NCBI GenBank assembly: GCA_007134405.1
Contig: SLKW01000219.1
Span: 1-7,374, forward strand
DNA: 7,374 nucleotides
DNA from: Paracoccaceae bacterium
Lineage (GTDB): Bacteria; Pseudomonadota; Alphaproteobacteria; Rhodobacterales; Rhodobacteraceae
Reading direction: 5' to 3'
The notes below the pieces were generated by a model. That model was not told where the DNA came from. It saw only the letters and a program-made list of their open reading frames with translations, and did no database searches. The position numbers and the translations under genes were made by a program. Positions 1 through 6,607 of the stretch are shown here, piece after piece. Each line of letters starts with the position of its first letter. Position 1 is the first letter of the stretch.

Positions 1-2
1 CC

Positions 3-644
3 AGCCTTCTGGCCCGTTTGCGGCGCCACTGGCTGATCCTGCTTCTGGCGGCAACCTGCATCCTGGTGGAACTGGCGCTGGTCGGGGCTGAGCGAGGGGT
101 CTGGGGCAGCACGCGCTGGCGGGTGCTGGCGTATCTCAACGGCGGCTTCTGGGCGGGGCTCGTGCGCGCCGGCTGGGAAGGAAATTTCGCGCTGCAGCCG
201 ATCACCATGTTCTTCAGCCATCCATTGCTGCATGCGGGCTTTGCGCATCTGGCGACGAATGTGATCGCCCTTCTGGCGCTTGGAGCGGCGGTACGGATGC
301 GGGCGGGCCAGACGGGGTTGGCCGTGGTTCTGCTGGCCGCGTGTCTGGGCGGGGGCGCGGCTTTTGCGGCCGTCGGCCCGCTGGGTCAGCCGATGGTCGG
401 CGTCTCGGCGGGATTGTTCGGGCTCGCGGCGGCGCTGATGGTGTGGCAGGCGCGGGCCAGCCGAAAGGCGGGCCGGAGGATGTGGGACATGGTCGGGCTG
501 GCGACGGGTCTGATGCTTGCGAACCTGGCCTCGGCCTGGGCAATGAACTGGCAGCTCGCGTGGGAGGCGCACGTGGGTGGATTCGTTGCCGGCGGTTTGG
601 CGGCGATGGCCATCAGCCTCGGCTGGGATCGGCGCAGGGCCTGA
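3..644 (+). CDS. Rhomboid-family intramembrane serine protease (5' end probably outside the window)
   Basis: This is a polytopic membrane protein expected to cleave transmembrane substrates inside the inner membrane. Counting from an in-frame TTG at 18, it has 208 residues. Hydrophobic segments lie near residues 5-24, 60-92, 98-118, 127-146, 157-175 and 181-200, which fits the six-helix rhomboid core. The rhomboid landmarks occur in the right order: HLATN (residues 77-81, the HxxxN motif of helix 2), GVSAGLFG (128-135, catalytic Ser130) and AHVGG (184-188, catalytic His185). The residue after the serine is Ala, where most rhomboids have Gly (GxSG). The frame stays open to the left edge, and the TTG at 18 has no Shine-Dalgarno sequence, so the true start is probably upstream. 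The gene ends 13 bp from the end of the convergent pncB. The substrate is unknown. Family call is firm; activity is inferred from the retained Ser-His dyad. Confidence 0.82.
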   Translation, partial: SLLARLRRHWLILLLAATCILVELALVGAERGVWGSTRWRVLAYLNGGFWAGLVRAGWEGNFALQPITMFFSHPLLHAGFAHLATNVIALLALGAAVRMRAGQTGLAVVLLAACLGGGAAFAAVGPLGQPMVGVSAGLFGLAAALMVWQARASRKAGRRMWDMVGLATGLMLANLASAWAMNWQLAWEAHVGGFVAGGLAAMAISLGWDRRRA

Positions 645-657
645 AACAGATGCAAGG

Positions 658-1950
658 TCAGACCTGAACCGCCAATTCCTCCTGCGCGCCGACGCCGAAG
701 ACACGTTTGTAGCGCGCGATTTCCTCGGTCGGCCCCATCGCCTTCCGGGGATTGTCCGAAAGCTTCACCGTCGGTCTGCCATCCGCGGCCGCAGCCTTGC
801 AGACAAGGCTGAACGGCGCCAGCCTATTACCCGGTGTCAGTCCGCGGAAATCGTTGGTCAGAAGCGTCCCCCAACCGAAGCTGACCTTCACCCGACCGTA
901 GAATTGCGCGTGCAGTTCCTCGATCTTTTCGACATCAAGGCCGTCGGAGAAGATGATCAGCTTCTGGCGCGGATCTTCGCCGCGCTGCTTCCACCAGCGA
1001 ATGGCGATCTCGGCACCGCGCGCGGGGTCGCCGGAATCGACCCGCACCCCGGTCCAGCCGCTCAACCAGTCGGGCGCGCGATCGAGAAAACCCTGGCTGC
1101 CGAATGTATCGGGCAGGATGATGCGCAGGTTGCCGGAATGCTCCTCGTGCCAGTCCGCAAGTACGCGATAGGGTGCGGCGGCGAGATCCTCGTCCGTGTC
1201 GGCGAGGGCGGCGTAGACCATCGGCAGTTCATGCGCGTTGGTGCCGATCGCATCCAGATCGCGGCGCAGCGCGATGCGGCAGTTCGACGTGCCGACGAAG
1301 GCCGGACCCAAACCTTCGACCAGCGCTTGCACGCACCAGTCCTGCCAGAGAAAAGAATGCCGGCGGCGGGTGCCGAAATCGGCGAGGCGCAGCCCCTCGA
1401 TCCGCTTCAGACGTTCGATCTTTTCCCACAGCTTGGCCATGGCGCGGGCATAGAGCACCTGCAGTTCGAACTTGCCCATGCCCTTGAGAACGGCGCGCGA
1501 GCGCAGCTCCATCAGGACGGCGAGCGCGGGGATCTCCCAGAGCATGACCTCGGGCCAGGTGCCCTCGAAGGTCAGTTCGTACTGGCCGTCGCGCTTTTCC
1601 AGGTAGTAGGGCGGCAGGCGCAATTTCTCGAACCATTCCATGAAATCCGGGCGGAACATCTGCCGCTTGCCATAGAACGTGTTACCTCTCAGCCACGTGC
1701 CTTCGCCGCGCGAAAGGCTGAGCGAGCGGACATGGTCGAGTTGTTCGCGCAACTCGCCCTCGTCGATGATCTCGGCCAGGCGAATGGCCTTCGTGCGGTT
1801 GATCAGGCTGAATGTCACCTGCGTATCGGGCTTGTTGCGCAATACCGACTGACACATCAGGAGCTTGTAGAAATCGTTGTCGATCAGCGAGCGCACGATC
1901 GGGTCGATCTTCCAGTTGTGGTTGTGCACACGGGTGGCGATATCGACCAT
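658..1950 (-). CDS. pncB: Nicotinate phosphoribosyltransferase
   Basis: This cytosolic enzyme makes nicotinate mononucleotide from nicotinate and PRPP, with ATP hydrolysis, in the Preiss-Handler NAD salvage pathway. The product is 430 residues, a normal length for proteobacterial PncB. Visible landmarks are NDFYKLLM near residues 25-32, the GTSNC segment (220-224), IGTNAHE with His240 (the equivalent of the histidine that is phosphorylated in the enterobacterial enzyme), RVDSGDP (303-309), FSDGLD (334-339), FGWGT (358-362) and KLSDNP (396-401). The start chosen is ATG at 1950 because GGAG (plus-strand 1959-1962) lies 8 nt upstream of it. The TTG two codons earlier would sit only 2 nt from that GGAG. 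The gene diverges from gpsA and converges on the rhomboid gene. It is intact, with no frameshift seen. Confidence 0.96.
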   Translation of the reverse strand: MVDIATRVHNHNWKIDPIVRSLIDNDFYKLLMCQSVLRNKPDTQVTFSLINRTKAIRLAEIIDEGELREQLDHVRSLSLSRGEGTWLRGNTFYGKRQMFRPDFMEWFEKLRLPPYYLEKRDGQYELTFEGTWPEVMLWEIPALAVLMELRSRAVLKGMGKFELQVLYARAMAKLWEKIERLKRIEGLRLADFGTRRRHSFLWQDWCVQALVEGLGPAFVGTSNCRIALRRDLDAIGTNAHELPMVYAALADTDEDLAAAPYRVLADWHEEHSGNLRIILPDTFGSQGFLDRAPDWLSGWTGVRVDSGDPARGAEIAIRWWKQRGEDPRQKLIIFSDGLDVEKIEELHAQFYGRVKVSFGWGTLLTNDFRGLTPGNRLAPFSLVCKAAAADGRPTVKLSDNPRKAMGPTEEIARYKRVFGVGAQEELAVQV

Positions 1951-1981
1951 GGGCAAGGCTCCGGATCACGGCTTCGGGATC

Positions 1982-2010
1982 GTTCTACAGGCAGCGGCCC
2001 GCCGGCGCAA
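1982..2010 (-). promoter_or_regulatory. Candidate sigma70-type promoter of pncB
   Basis: Read on the minus strand, TTGCGC (plus 2005-2010) is separated by exactly 17 nt from TAGAAC (plus 1982-1987). It points toward pncB, whose ATG is about 31 nt beyond the -10 box. The match to consensus is moderate. No NAD-responsive operator was recognised. Confidence 0.45.
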
Positions 2011-2018
2011 AGGGGCGC

Positions 2019-2048
2019 TTGACAGGCCGGGCGCCGGGGTCCGATACG
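2019..2048 (+). promoter_or_regulatory. Candidate sigma70-type promoter of gpsA
   Basis: A perfect -35 hexamer TTGACA lies at 2019-2024. A plausible -10 (GATACG, 2043-2048, 18-nt spacer) follows, ending 18 nt before the gpsA ATG. The -35 is strong and the -10 is weak. The promoter sits back to back with the pncB promoter, with only 8 bp between the two -35 boxes. Confidence 0.5.
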
Positions 2049-2066
2049 CAAGGCAGGGGGCGTGCA

Positions 2067-3032
2067 ATGACGGAACGGATCGGGGTAATCGGCGCGGGGG
2101 CCTTCGGCACGGCGCTGGCCGTGGCGCAGGCCTCGGCGGGGCGTGAGGTAGCGCTCTGGGCGCGCGATGCCGGGGCGGTCGCGGCCATGGCCGAGGCGCG
2201 CGAGAATGCCGCCCGCCTGCCCGGCGTGAACCTGCCCGAGAGTATCTATCCGACCGCCGATTTCGGGCAAGCGGCACGGGGGATCGTGTTTCTGGCCGTG
2301 CCGACGCAGAGCCTGCGCAAGGTCCTGGAAACGCATGAAAACGCCATCTCGGGCAGCGTGCTGGTCGCGTGCTGCAAGGGGGTCGAGTTGGGTACCGGGC
2401 TCTTGCCCACTGAGGTCATCGCCGATGTGCTGCCCGATGCGCGGGCGGCGGTCCTGACCGGGCCGAGCTTTGCTGCGGATATTGCCGTCGGCAAGCCCAC
2501 CGCGTTGACCCTGGCGGCGACCGGGTCCGGCGTCGAGGAGTTGCAGGAGGCGCTTTCGACCCGCAGTCTGCGGCTCTACCTGTCCGACGACTTGATCGGC
2601 GCGCAACTGGGCGGGGCGCTGAAGAACGTGATCGCCATCGCCGCCGGGGTGACGGTGGGCGCGGGCCTGGGCGAGAGCGCGCGGGCGGCGCTGATGACGC
2701 GGGGTTTCGCCGAGATGACGCGCCATGCCGAGGCGCGCGGGGCCGATAGCGAGACGCTGCATGGCCTGTCTGGATTGGGCGATCTGGTGCTCACCTGCAC
2801 CTCCGAGAAGTCGCGCAACTACCGTCACGGGCTGGCGTTGGGGGCGGGTACGCCACCGCCTGCCGGCACCACGGTCGAGGGGGTGGCGACCGCACGGGCG
2901 CTGGCCGCCGCGGCACCCGAAGACACGCTGCCCGTCACGTCTATGGTGGCTGCGCTGCTTGACGGGCGGGTGACGCTGGAGGAGGCGGTGGAGCTGCTTC
3001 TGACCCGCCCCTTGAAGCGCGAGCGCGGGTGA
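2067..3032 (+). CDS. gpsA: Glycerol-3-phosphate dehydrogenase [NAD(P)+], biosynthetic
   Basis: This soluble enzyme reduces dihydroxyacetone phosphate to sn-glycerol 3-phosphate, the backbone for membrane phospholipids. The product has 321 residues, the usual family length. The N-terminal Rossmann fold carries GAGAFG at residues 9-14. LAVPTQ (76-81) and CCKG with Lys104 lie near the substrate site, and TGPSFA is at 131-136. The C-terminal helical domain holds the catalytic Lys186 in GGALKNV, then LSGLGDL (234-240) and SEKSRN (246-251). ATG at 2067 was chosen because AGGGGG (2055-2060) lies 6 nt upstream and the Rossmann strand begins within five residues. The frame is open further upstream, but that part runs through the promoter and is not coding. 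No transcription terminator with a T tract is visible after the stop; the downstream gap holds an 11-bp repeat array instead. Confidence 0.97.
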   Translation: MTERIGVIGAGAFGTALAVAQASAGREVALWARDAGAVAAMAEARENAARLPGVNLPESIYPTADFGQAARGIVFLAVPTQSLRKVLETHENAISGSVLVACCKGVELGTGLLPTEVIADVLPDARAAVLTGPSFAADIAVGKPTALTLAATGSGVEELQEALSTRSLRLYLSDDLIGAQLGGALKNVIAIAAGVTVGAGLGESARAALMTRGFAEMTRHAEARGADSETLHGLSGLGDLVLTCTSEKSRNYRHGLALGAGTPPPAGTTVEGVATARALAAAAPEDTLPVTSMVAALLDGRVTLEEAVELLLTRPLKRERG

Positions 3033-3092
3033 AAGGGTCGTGGGTGAAGGCTGGATCAAGACGGCGCGGACGGGATTTGTGGCGGTCACAAA

Positions 3093-3169
3093 GCGTATGA
3101 CATGCGTACACCAAGCGTATGACACGCGTAGGACAGACGTAGGACTCGCGTATGACTCGCGTAGGACTC
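3093..3169. repeat. Seven-copy 11-bp tandem repeat between gpsA and the tetR gene
   Basis: Seven contiguous units of exactly 11 bp start at 3093, 3104, 3115, 3126, 3137, 3148 and 3159. They read GCGTATGACAT, GCGTACACCAA, GCGTATGACAC, GCGTAGGACAG, ACGTAGGACTC, GCGTATGACTC and GCGTAGGACTC. The consensus is GCGTAKGACWC (K is G or T, W is A or T). Unit 2 is the most diverged, and the right-hand three units are most alike. An eighth unit starting at 3170 (GTCCGAGG) has decayed. The period is close to one DNA helical turn, so equivalent bases face nearly the same side. The units are too short and have no spacers, so this is not a CRISPR array. The function is unknown. Confidence 0.93.
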
Positions 3170-3235
3170 GTCCGAGGGGGTCCGGCGGCATTTCGGCGGG
3201 CGGAGGGCGGCTGCGCGCCGGCTTCGGGCTTGAAT

Positions 3236-3249
3236 TGAACGCCCGTTCA
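3236..3249. promoter_or_regulatory. Predicted TetR-family operator (perfect 6-2-6 palindrome)
   Basis: TGAACG-CC-CGTTCA is a perfect inverted repeat ending 15 nt before the ATG of the TetR-family gene. Short palindromes of this type directly upstream of a tetR-type gene are commonly its own operator. At this position a bound dimer would block transcription or translation initiation, so negative autoregulation is the likely role. Only one copy was seen in the window. Confidence 0.65.
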
Positions 3250-3264
3250 GCCGAGACTGGCGAG

Positions 3265-3855
3265 ATGGCCCGCAAACCCGGATCCCGCGCCGAGATCACC
3301 GAGCCGCGCCTGCGCGCGGCGGCGCTGCAACTGTTTGCGCGCCACGGCTACGCCGCCGTGTCGATGCGCCAGATCGCGCGCGAGGTGGGCGTTCAGGCCG
3401 GCGCGCTTTACCAGTACATCAGCGACAAGCAGGGGCTTCTGTTCGACCTGATGCGCGGGCACATGGAAGAGCTGCTCGCCGCTTGGGCGCAAAGCCAGCC
3501 GCCGACGGGCAACGCGGTGGCGCGACTGGAGCATTTCGCGCGGTTCCACATCCGGTTTCACGCCGCGCGCTCGGACGCGGTCTTCGTGTCGTATATGGAG
3601 CTGCGCAACCTCAGCCCCGAGCATTTCGCCGCGCTCGAATCCCTGCGCCGCCGGTACGAGGGCGAACTGGAGGCGATCCTGCGGGCGGGCCAGGACGAGG
3701 GGCTGATGCGTCTGCCCGACACGCGGCTGGCGGCAATGGCGCTGATCGCGATGCTGACCGGGGTCAATACATGGTTCCGCGAAGGCGGGCGGCTGAGCCG
3801 GGCGCAGGTCGAGGACATCTATGTCGACATGGTGCGCAAGGCGGTCGGCGCCTGA
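3265..3855 (+). CDS. TetR/AcrR-family transcriptional repressor
   Basis: This is a 196-residue DNA-binding regulator, a standard TetR length. The N-terminal helix-turn-helix domain spans about residues 12-60. The recognition part is near 32-51: VSMRQIAREVGV followed by GALYQYISDKQGLL, the classic TetR signature. The C-terminal ligand and dimer domain (about 80-196) ends with AMLTGVNTWFREGGRLS, reminiscent of acyl-CoA or steroid-CoA responsive TetR proteins such as KstR2. That resemblance is an impression only. ATG at 3265 was chosen because it gives the normal short lead before the first helix; the Shine-Dalgarno is weak (GAG about 9 nt upstream). A perfect palindrome lies 15 bp upstream. The gene is not next to an obvious target operon: gpsA lies upstream across the repeats, and the convergent ASCH gene is 27 bp downstream. 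Target genes and ligand are unknown. Confidence 0.9.
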   Translation: MARKPGSRAEITEPRLRAAALQLFARHGYAAVSMRQIAREVGVQAGALYQYISDKQGLLFDLMRGHMEELLAAWAQSQPPTGNAVARLEHFARFHIRFHAARSDAVFVSYMELRNLSPEHFAALESLRRRYEGELEAILRAGQDEGLMRLPDTRLAAMALIAMLTGVNTWFREGGRLSRAQVEDIYVDMVRKAVGA

Positions 3856-3882
3856 GCCCGTTCGGGACCGCCGTGTTAAAGG

Positions 3883-4308
3883 TCAGTCCGGTCGCTGCAA
3901 ATCCGCGACCAGGGCGAAGCGCTCCCAGACGACCTCCATGTCGAAGGAATACCCGCCGTTCCGCCCGTAGTATTCGCGATGCCCCGCGCGCCAGCCTGCT
4001 AAGTCGTCGGACTCGCCCTCGGTCAGGGCCATCTCCTCGGTCACGTCGCAAAAGCGGGTATGCACCACCTCGAGCGTCTCGATGACGAAGGCCGGGTCGC
4101 CGTTCCAGTCCAGGATGATGTCCCGCCGCCCCGGCACGGGCATGGGGGCACCGCCGTTCTCGAAGTCGCGCAGCGCGCCGCAGGTCGCGGTCTTCCTGCC
4201 GGTCCGAACGAGTGACATGAGCCACGCACTGAGTTCGGCGTTGTCGCCGAGCTTGAAGGTTTCGGCGCCGGGATAGCGGCGTTTGAGCGTCTCGATGGGA
4301 TCGGTCAT
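3883..4308 (-). CDS. ASCH-domain protein
   Basis: This is a 141-residue soluble protein that is almost entirely one ASCH domain, a PUA-like fold thought to bind RNA or nucleosides. The key GxKxxT motif is present as GRKTAT (residues 37-42, Lys39). The C-terminal part has the family's typical acidic and aromatic block: FCDVTEEMALTEGESDD (86-102), then WRAGHREYYG (106-115). E. coli YqfB, a smaller ASCH protein, hydrolyses N4-acetylcytidine with an equivalent lysine, and some other ASCH proteins have been reported to act on RNA, so a nucleoside or RNA role is possible but unproven here. ATG at 4308 is preferred over the GTG at 4344 because AAGGAG (plus 4318-4323) lies 9 nt upstream. The gene diverges from glutamate dehydrogenase and converges on tetR, with no operon partner. 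Confidence 0.87.
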   Translation of the reverse strand: MTDPIETLKRRYPGAETFKLGDNAELSAWLMSLVRTGRKTATCGALRDFENGGAPMPVPGRRDIILDWNGDPAFVIETLEVVHTRFCDVTEEMALTEGESDDLAGWRAGHREYYGRNGGYSFDMEVVWERFALVADLQRPD

Positions 4309-4523
4309 GGCGTCATGCTCCTTCAGCTCATGCCGAAGTGTCACGCATACGGGAACGACTGCCGGGAACTGCCGATGAGTCGGAGCATAGGCGCCGGAGC
4401 ATAGCAGACCACCGGCGCGCGGGCTGCCAAAAAAAGAAGCGTTTTGAAAACCCCGCGCGCACGCGGTAGGGTGGTTACGCGACAGGACGCCGCAGGGCGC
4501 CGAACAAGTGCGGGGAGCGCAGG
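4309..4523. promoter_or_regulatory. Divergent control region between the ASCH gene and glutamate dehydrogenase
   Basis: This 215-bp gap holds signals for both directions. Toward glutamate dehydrogenase, TTGAAA (4444-4449), a 17-nt spacer and TAGGGT (4467-4472) form a reasonable promoter about 50 nt before the ATG. Its spacer contains the inverted repeat CCGCG-N4-CGCGG (4453-4466). Toward the ASCH gene, TATGCT occurs twice on the minus strand (plus 4398-4403 and 4384-4389). The first reads TGCTATGCT, an extended -10 form. Both lie inside a perfect 10-bp direct repeat (CGGAGCATAG at 4381-4390 and 4395-4404). An imperfect repeat of CGGGAAC (4350-4356, 4363-4369) lies further left. An A-rich patch at 4428-4450 stands out from the GC-rich surroundings. 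Confidence 0.5.
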
Positions 4524-5954
4524 ATGCTGAAACAGAACGAGCCGAGCTTTCGCGAAAGCGTCGACATCATGTACAACCGGGCCATCGCGCTGATGGATCT
4601 GTCGCCCGGCCTGGCCGAGAAGATTCGGGTTTGCAACGCCACCTACACCGTGCGTTTCGGCGTGCGGCTGCGCGGGCGGATCGAAACCTTCACCGGCTAC
4701 CGATCGGTCCATTCCGAGCACATGGAGCCGGTCAAGGGCGGGATCCGCTATGCCTCGGAAGTGCATCAGGACGAGGTCGAGGCGCTGGCGGCGCTGATGA
4801 CCTACAAATGCGCGCTGGTCGAGACGCCGTTCGGCGGATCGAAGGGCGGGCTCAGGATCGATCCGCGCCAATACGAGGAGCACGAGCTGGAGCAGATCAC
4901 CCGGCGCTTCGCCTACGAGCTGGCCAAGCGCGACCTGATCAACCCGGCGCAGAACGTCCCTGCCCCCGACATGGGCACGTCCGAGCGCGAGATGGCCTGG
5001 ATCGCCGACCAATACGCCCGGATGAACACGACCGACATCAACGCCCGCGCCTGCGTGACCGGCAAGCCGCTCAATGCGGGCGGCATCAAGGGGCGGGTCG
5101 AGGCGACGGGCCGTGGCGTGCAATACGCGCTGCGCGAATTCTTCCGGCATCCCGACGACGTGAAGGTGGCGAAGCTGTCGGGCTCGCTCGACGGCAAGCG
5201 GGTCATCGTGCAGGGGCTTGGCAATGTGGGCTATCACGCGGCCAAGTTCCTGTCCGAGGAGGACGGCGCGCTGATCGTCGGCGTGATCGAGCGCGATGGC
5301 GCGGTTACGAACGACAACGGCCTGAACGTCGAGGAATTGCGCCAGCATATCGGCCAGATGGGCGGCGTGCGCGACTTTCCCGGCGCGACCTATCACCAGG
5401 ACGGCGCGGCGCTTCTGGAGGCCGAGTGCGACATCCTGATCCCCGCCGCGCTGGAAGGCGTGATCCACATGGGCAATGCCGCGCGCATCCAGGCGCCGCT
5501 GATCATCGAGGCCGCGAACGGCCCGATCACCGCCGGCGCCGACGAGATCCTGAAGGCCAGGGGCACGGTCATCATTCCCGACATGTACGCCAATGCCGGG
5601 GGTGTCACGGTCAGCTATTTCGAATGGGTCAAGAACCTCAGCCATATCCGTTTCGGGCGGATGAACCGCCGCAACGAGGAGGCGCATGCGCTGATGCTGG
5701 TCGAGGAGCTTGAACGCCTGTCGTCCGCCCGTGAGCTGGGCTGGGAGCTGTCGCCCGATTTCAAGAAGCACTACCTGCAGGGGGCGGACGAACTGACCCT
5801 GGTGCGCTCGGGCCTCGATGACACGATGCGGACGGCCTACCAGTCGATGCGCGAGGTCTGGCAGGAGCGCGCCGACGTGCCGGACCTGCGCACCGCCGCC
5901 TATATCGTGGCCATCGACCGGGTGGCGGCAAGCTACCGGGCAAAGGGCCTCTGA
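4524..5954 (+). CDS. Glutamate dehydrogenase (Glu/Leu/Phe/Val dehydrogenase family)
   Basis: This cytosolic enzyme interconverts glutamate with 2-oxoglutarate and ammonium. It has 476 residues, normal for a hexameric glutamate dehydrogenase. The N-terminal catalytic domain shows MEPVKGGIRYA with Lys71, Lys95, PFGGSKGG with catalytic Lys107, and PAPDMGT with Asp149. The Rossmann domain carries GLGNVG at 231-236. An acidic residue after its second strand (Glu256 in VIERDG) favours NAD over NADP, by inference. Lys71 and Ser364 (VSYFEW) match the two residues that hold the side-chain carboxylate in clostridial glutamate dehydrogenase, which argues for glutamate rather than leucine or valine. ATG at 4524 follows GGGGAG (4512-4517) by 6 nt. 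It diverges from the ASCH gene and converges on the XRE-cupin gene. With gabT nearby, a catabolic role that recycles 2-oxoglutarate is likely. Confidence 0.94.
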   Translation: MLKQNEPSFRESVDIMYNRAIALMDLSPGLAEKIRVCNATYTVRFGVRLRGRIETFTGYRSVHSEHMEPVKGGIRYASEVHQDEVEALAALMTYKCALVETPFGGSKGGLRIDPRQYEEHELEQITRRFAYELAKRDLINPAQNVPAPDMGTSEREMAWIADQYARMNTTDINARACVTGKPLNAGGIKGRVEATGRGVQYALREFFRHPDDVKVAKLSGSLDGKRVIVQGLGNVGYHAAKFLSEEDGALIVGVIERDGAVTNDNGLNVEELRQHIGQMGGVRDFPGATYHQDGAALLEAECDILIPAALEGVIHMGNAARIQAPLIIEAANGPITAGADEILKARGTVIIPDMYANAGGVTVSYFEWVKNLSHIRFGRMNRRNEEAHALMLVEELERLSSARELGWELSPDFKKHYLQGADELTLVRSGLDDTMRTAYQSMREVWQERADVPDLRTAAYIVAIDRVAASYRAKGL

Positions 5955-5971
5955 CCGGGGCGCCCCGCGGG

Positions 5972-5990
5972 CCCGGCCTGCCGCCGGGTT
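5972..5990 (+). terminator. GC-rich hairpin between convergent genes, possible terminator
   Basis: CCCGGC, a 5-nt loop and GCCGGG (5972-5988) form a perfect 6-bp stem, 18 nt after the glutamate dehydrogenase stop. Only TT follows, so it is not a classic intrinsic terminator. The preceding palindromes GGGGCGCCCC (5957-5966) and CCCGCGGG (5964-5971) can fold in competing ways. It could end transcription from both sides, but the evidence is structural only. Confidence 0.35.
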
Positions 5991-6607
5991 CAGAGGTAGG
6001 GCGGCGTGCAGGCCGAAACGACGATCGCCTCCTCGGTGCCGGGGTTGCGGAAGCGGTGCGGCGTGGCCGAACTGAACAGGTAGCTGTCGCCGGGGTGCAG
6101 GATCTCGGTCCGCTCGCCGACGGTCAGCTCGATCGTGCCGGCGATCACCACCCCGCCCTCGGCGCCCGGGTGTTCGAGCCGCGAGCGGCCGGTATCGGCG
6201 CCGGGCTCGTAGCGTTCGTAGAGGATCTGCAGGTTGTGCGCGCGCGCGTCGCCCACCTGCCCCAGATGGATGCGGCCGCTGCGCGCCGGCGCTGCGCCGG
6301 GCAGAAGCGAGGTGAGGTCGCGCAACTCGCCCTGGCGGAAGACGATGGCCTCGCTCACCGGGCGGTCGGGTTCGAAGAATTCGGCCAGCGTGACGCCCAG
6401 ACCGCCCAGAATCCTGCGCAGGCTGGCGACCGAGGGGCTGGAGCGGTTGGTCTCGATCATCGCGACCTGGCCGTGGGGGACGCCGGAAAGCTCGGCCAGG
6501 CGGCGCTGCGACAGCCCGGCGGCCTGGCGCATCGCCCGCAGACGGGCGCCGACATCGAAATCGCCGGTCTGGAAGGCGGTCTGTGCGCCGTTCTGAAATC
6601 CGCTCAT
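5990..6607 (-). CDS. XRE-family regulator with C-terminal cupin domain (PuuR-like)
   Basis: This is a 205-residue transcription factor. Residues about 20-79 form an XRE/Cro helix-turn-helix: LRAMRQAAGLSQRRLAELSG, then VAMIETNRSSPSVASLRRIL. Residues about 125-200 form a small beta-barrel cupin that probably senses a metabolite, with HPGAEGGVVIAGTIELTVG (146-164) and GDSYLFSSATPHRFRN (173-188). This two-domain layout is that of E. coli PuuR, which represses putrescine catabolism. The gene diverges from gabT across 97 bp, so gabT is the obvious target, and it may also repress itself. ATG at 6607 is preferred over the TTG at 6622, though neither has a strong Shine-Dalgarno (only GGA about 8 nt before the ATG). 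The ligand is unknown; a polyamine, GABA or related compound is the natural guess. Confidence 0.9.
   Translation of the reverse strand: MSGFQNGAQTAFQTGDFDVGARLRAMRQAAGLSQRRLAELSGVPHGQVAMIETNRSSPSVASLRRILGGLGVTLAEFFEPDRPVSEAIVFRQGELRDLTSLLPGAAPARSGRIHLGQVGDARAHNLQILYERYEPGADTGRSRLEHPGAEGGVVIAGTIELTVGERTEILHPGDSYLFSSATPHRFRNPGTEEAIVVSACTPPYL

Larger units (their letters stand above)
3033..3264. other. Non-coding gap between gpsA and the tetR gene
   Basis: This 232-bp stretch has no believable gene. It holds the 11-bp repeat array (3093-3169), a G-rich section (3170-3230) with no recognised motif, and the palindrome at 3236-3249. The TetR reading frame is open back to 3040, but translation there would read through the repeats and lacks any conserved domain, so it is treated as non-coding. 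TTGAAT (3230-3235) could be a -35 box for tetR, but no good -10 follows. Confidence 0.7.

Noticed and set aside
577..2022. A 481-codon open frame on the plus strand over pncB
   Set aside because: It is antisense to a clearly recognised pncB, has no domain or ribosome binding site, and overlaps the rhomboid gene end. Long shadow frames are normal in GC-rich DNA.
3093..3169. CRISPR array
   Set aside because: Units are 11 bp with no spacers and no cas genes nearby.
3040..3264. A 75-residue N-terminal extension of the TetR protein
   Set aside because: TetR proteins start shortly before the helix-turn-helix; the extension would translate the 11-bp repeats and the operator, and it has no conserved features.
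1884..3299. A 471-codon minus-strand open frame over gpsA and the repeat array
   Set aside because: It is antisense to an unmistakable gpsA and runs through the non-coding repeat; no domain is seen.
3890..3910. GGTCGC-N9-GCGACC hairpin as a terminator for the tetR gene or the ASCH gene
   Set aside because: It lies inside the ASCH coding end, and neither strand has a T tract after the stem.
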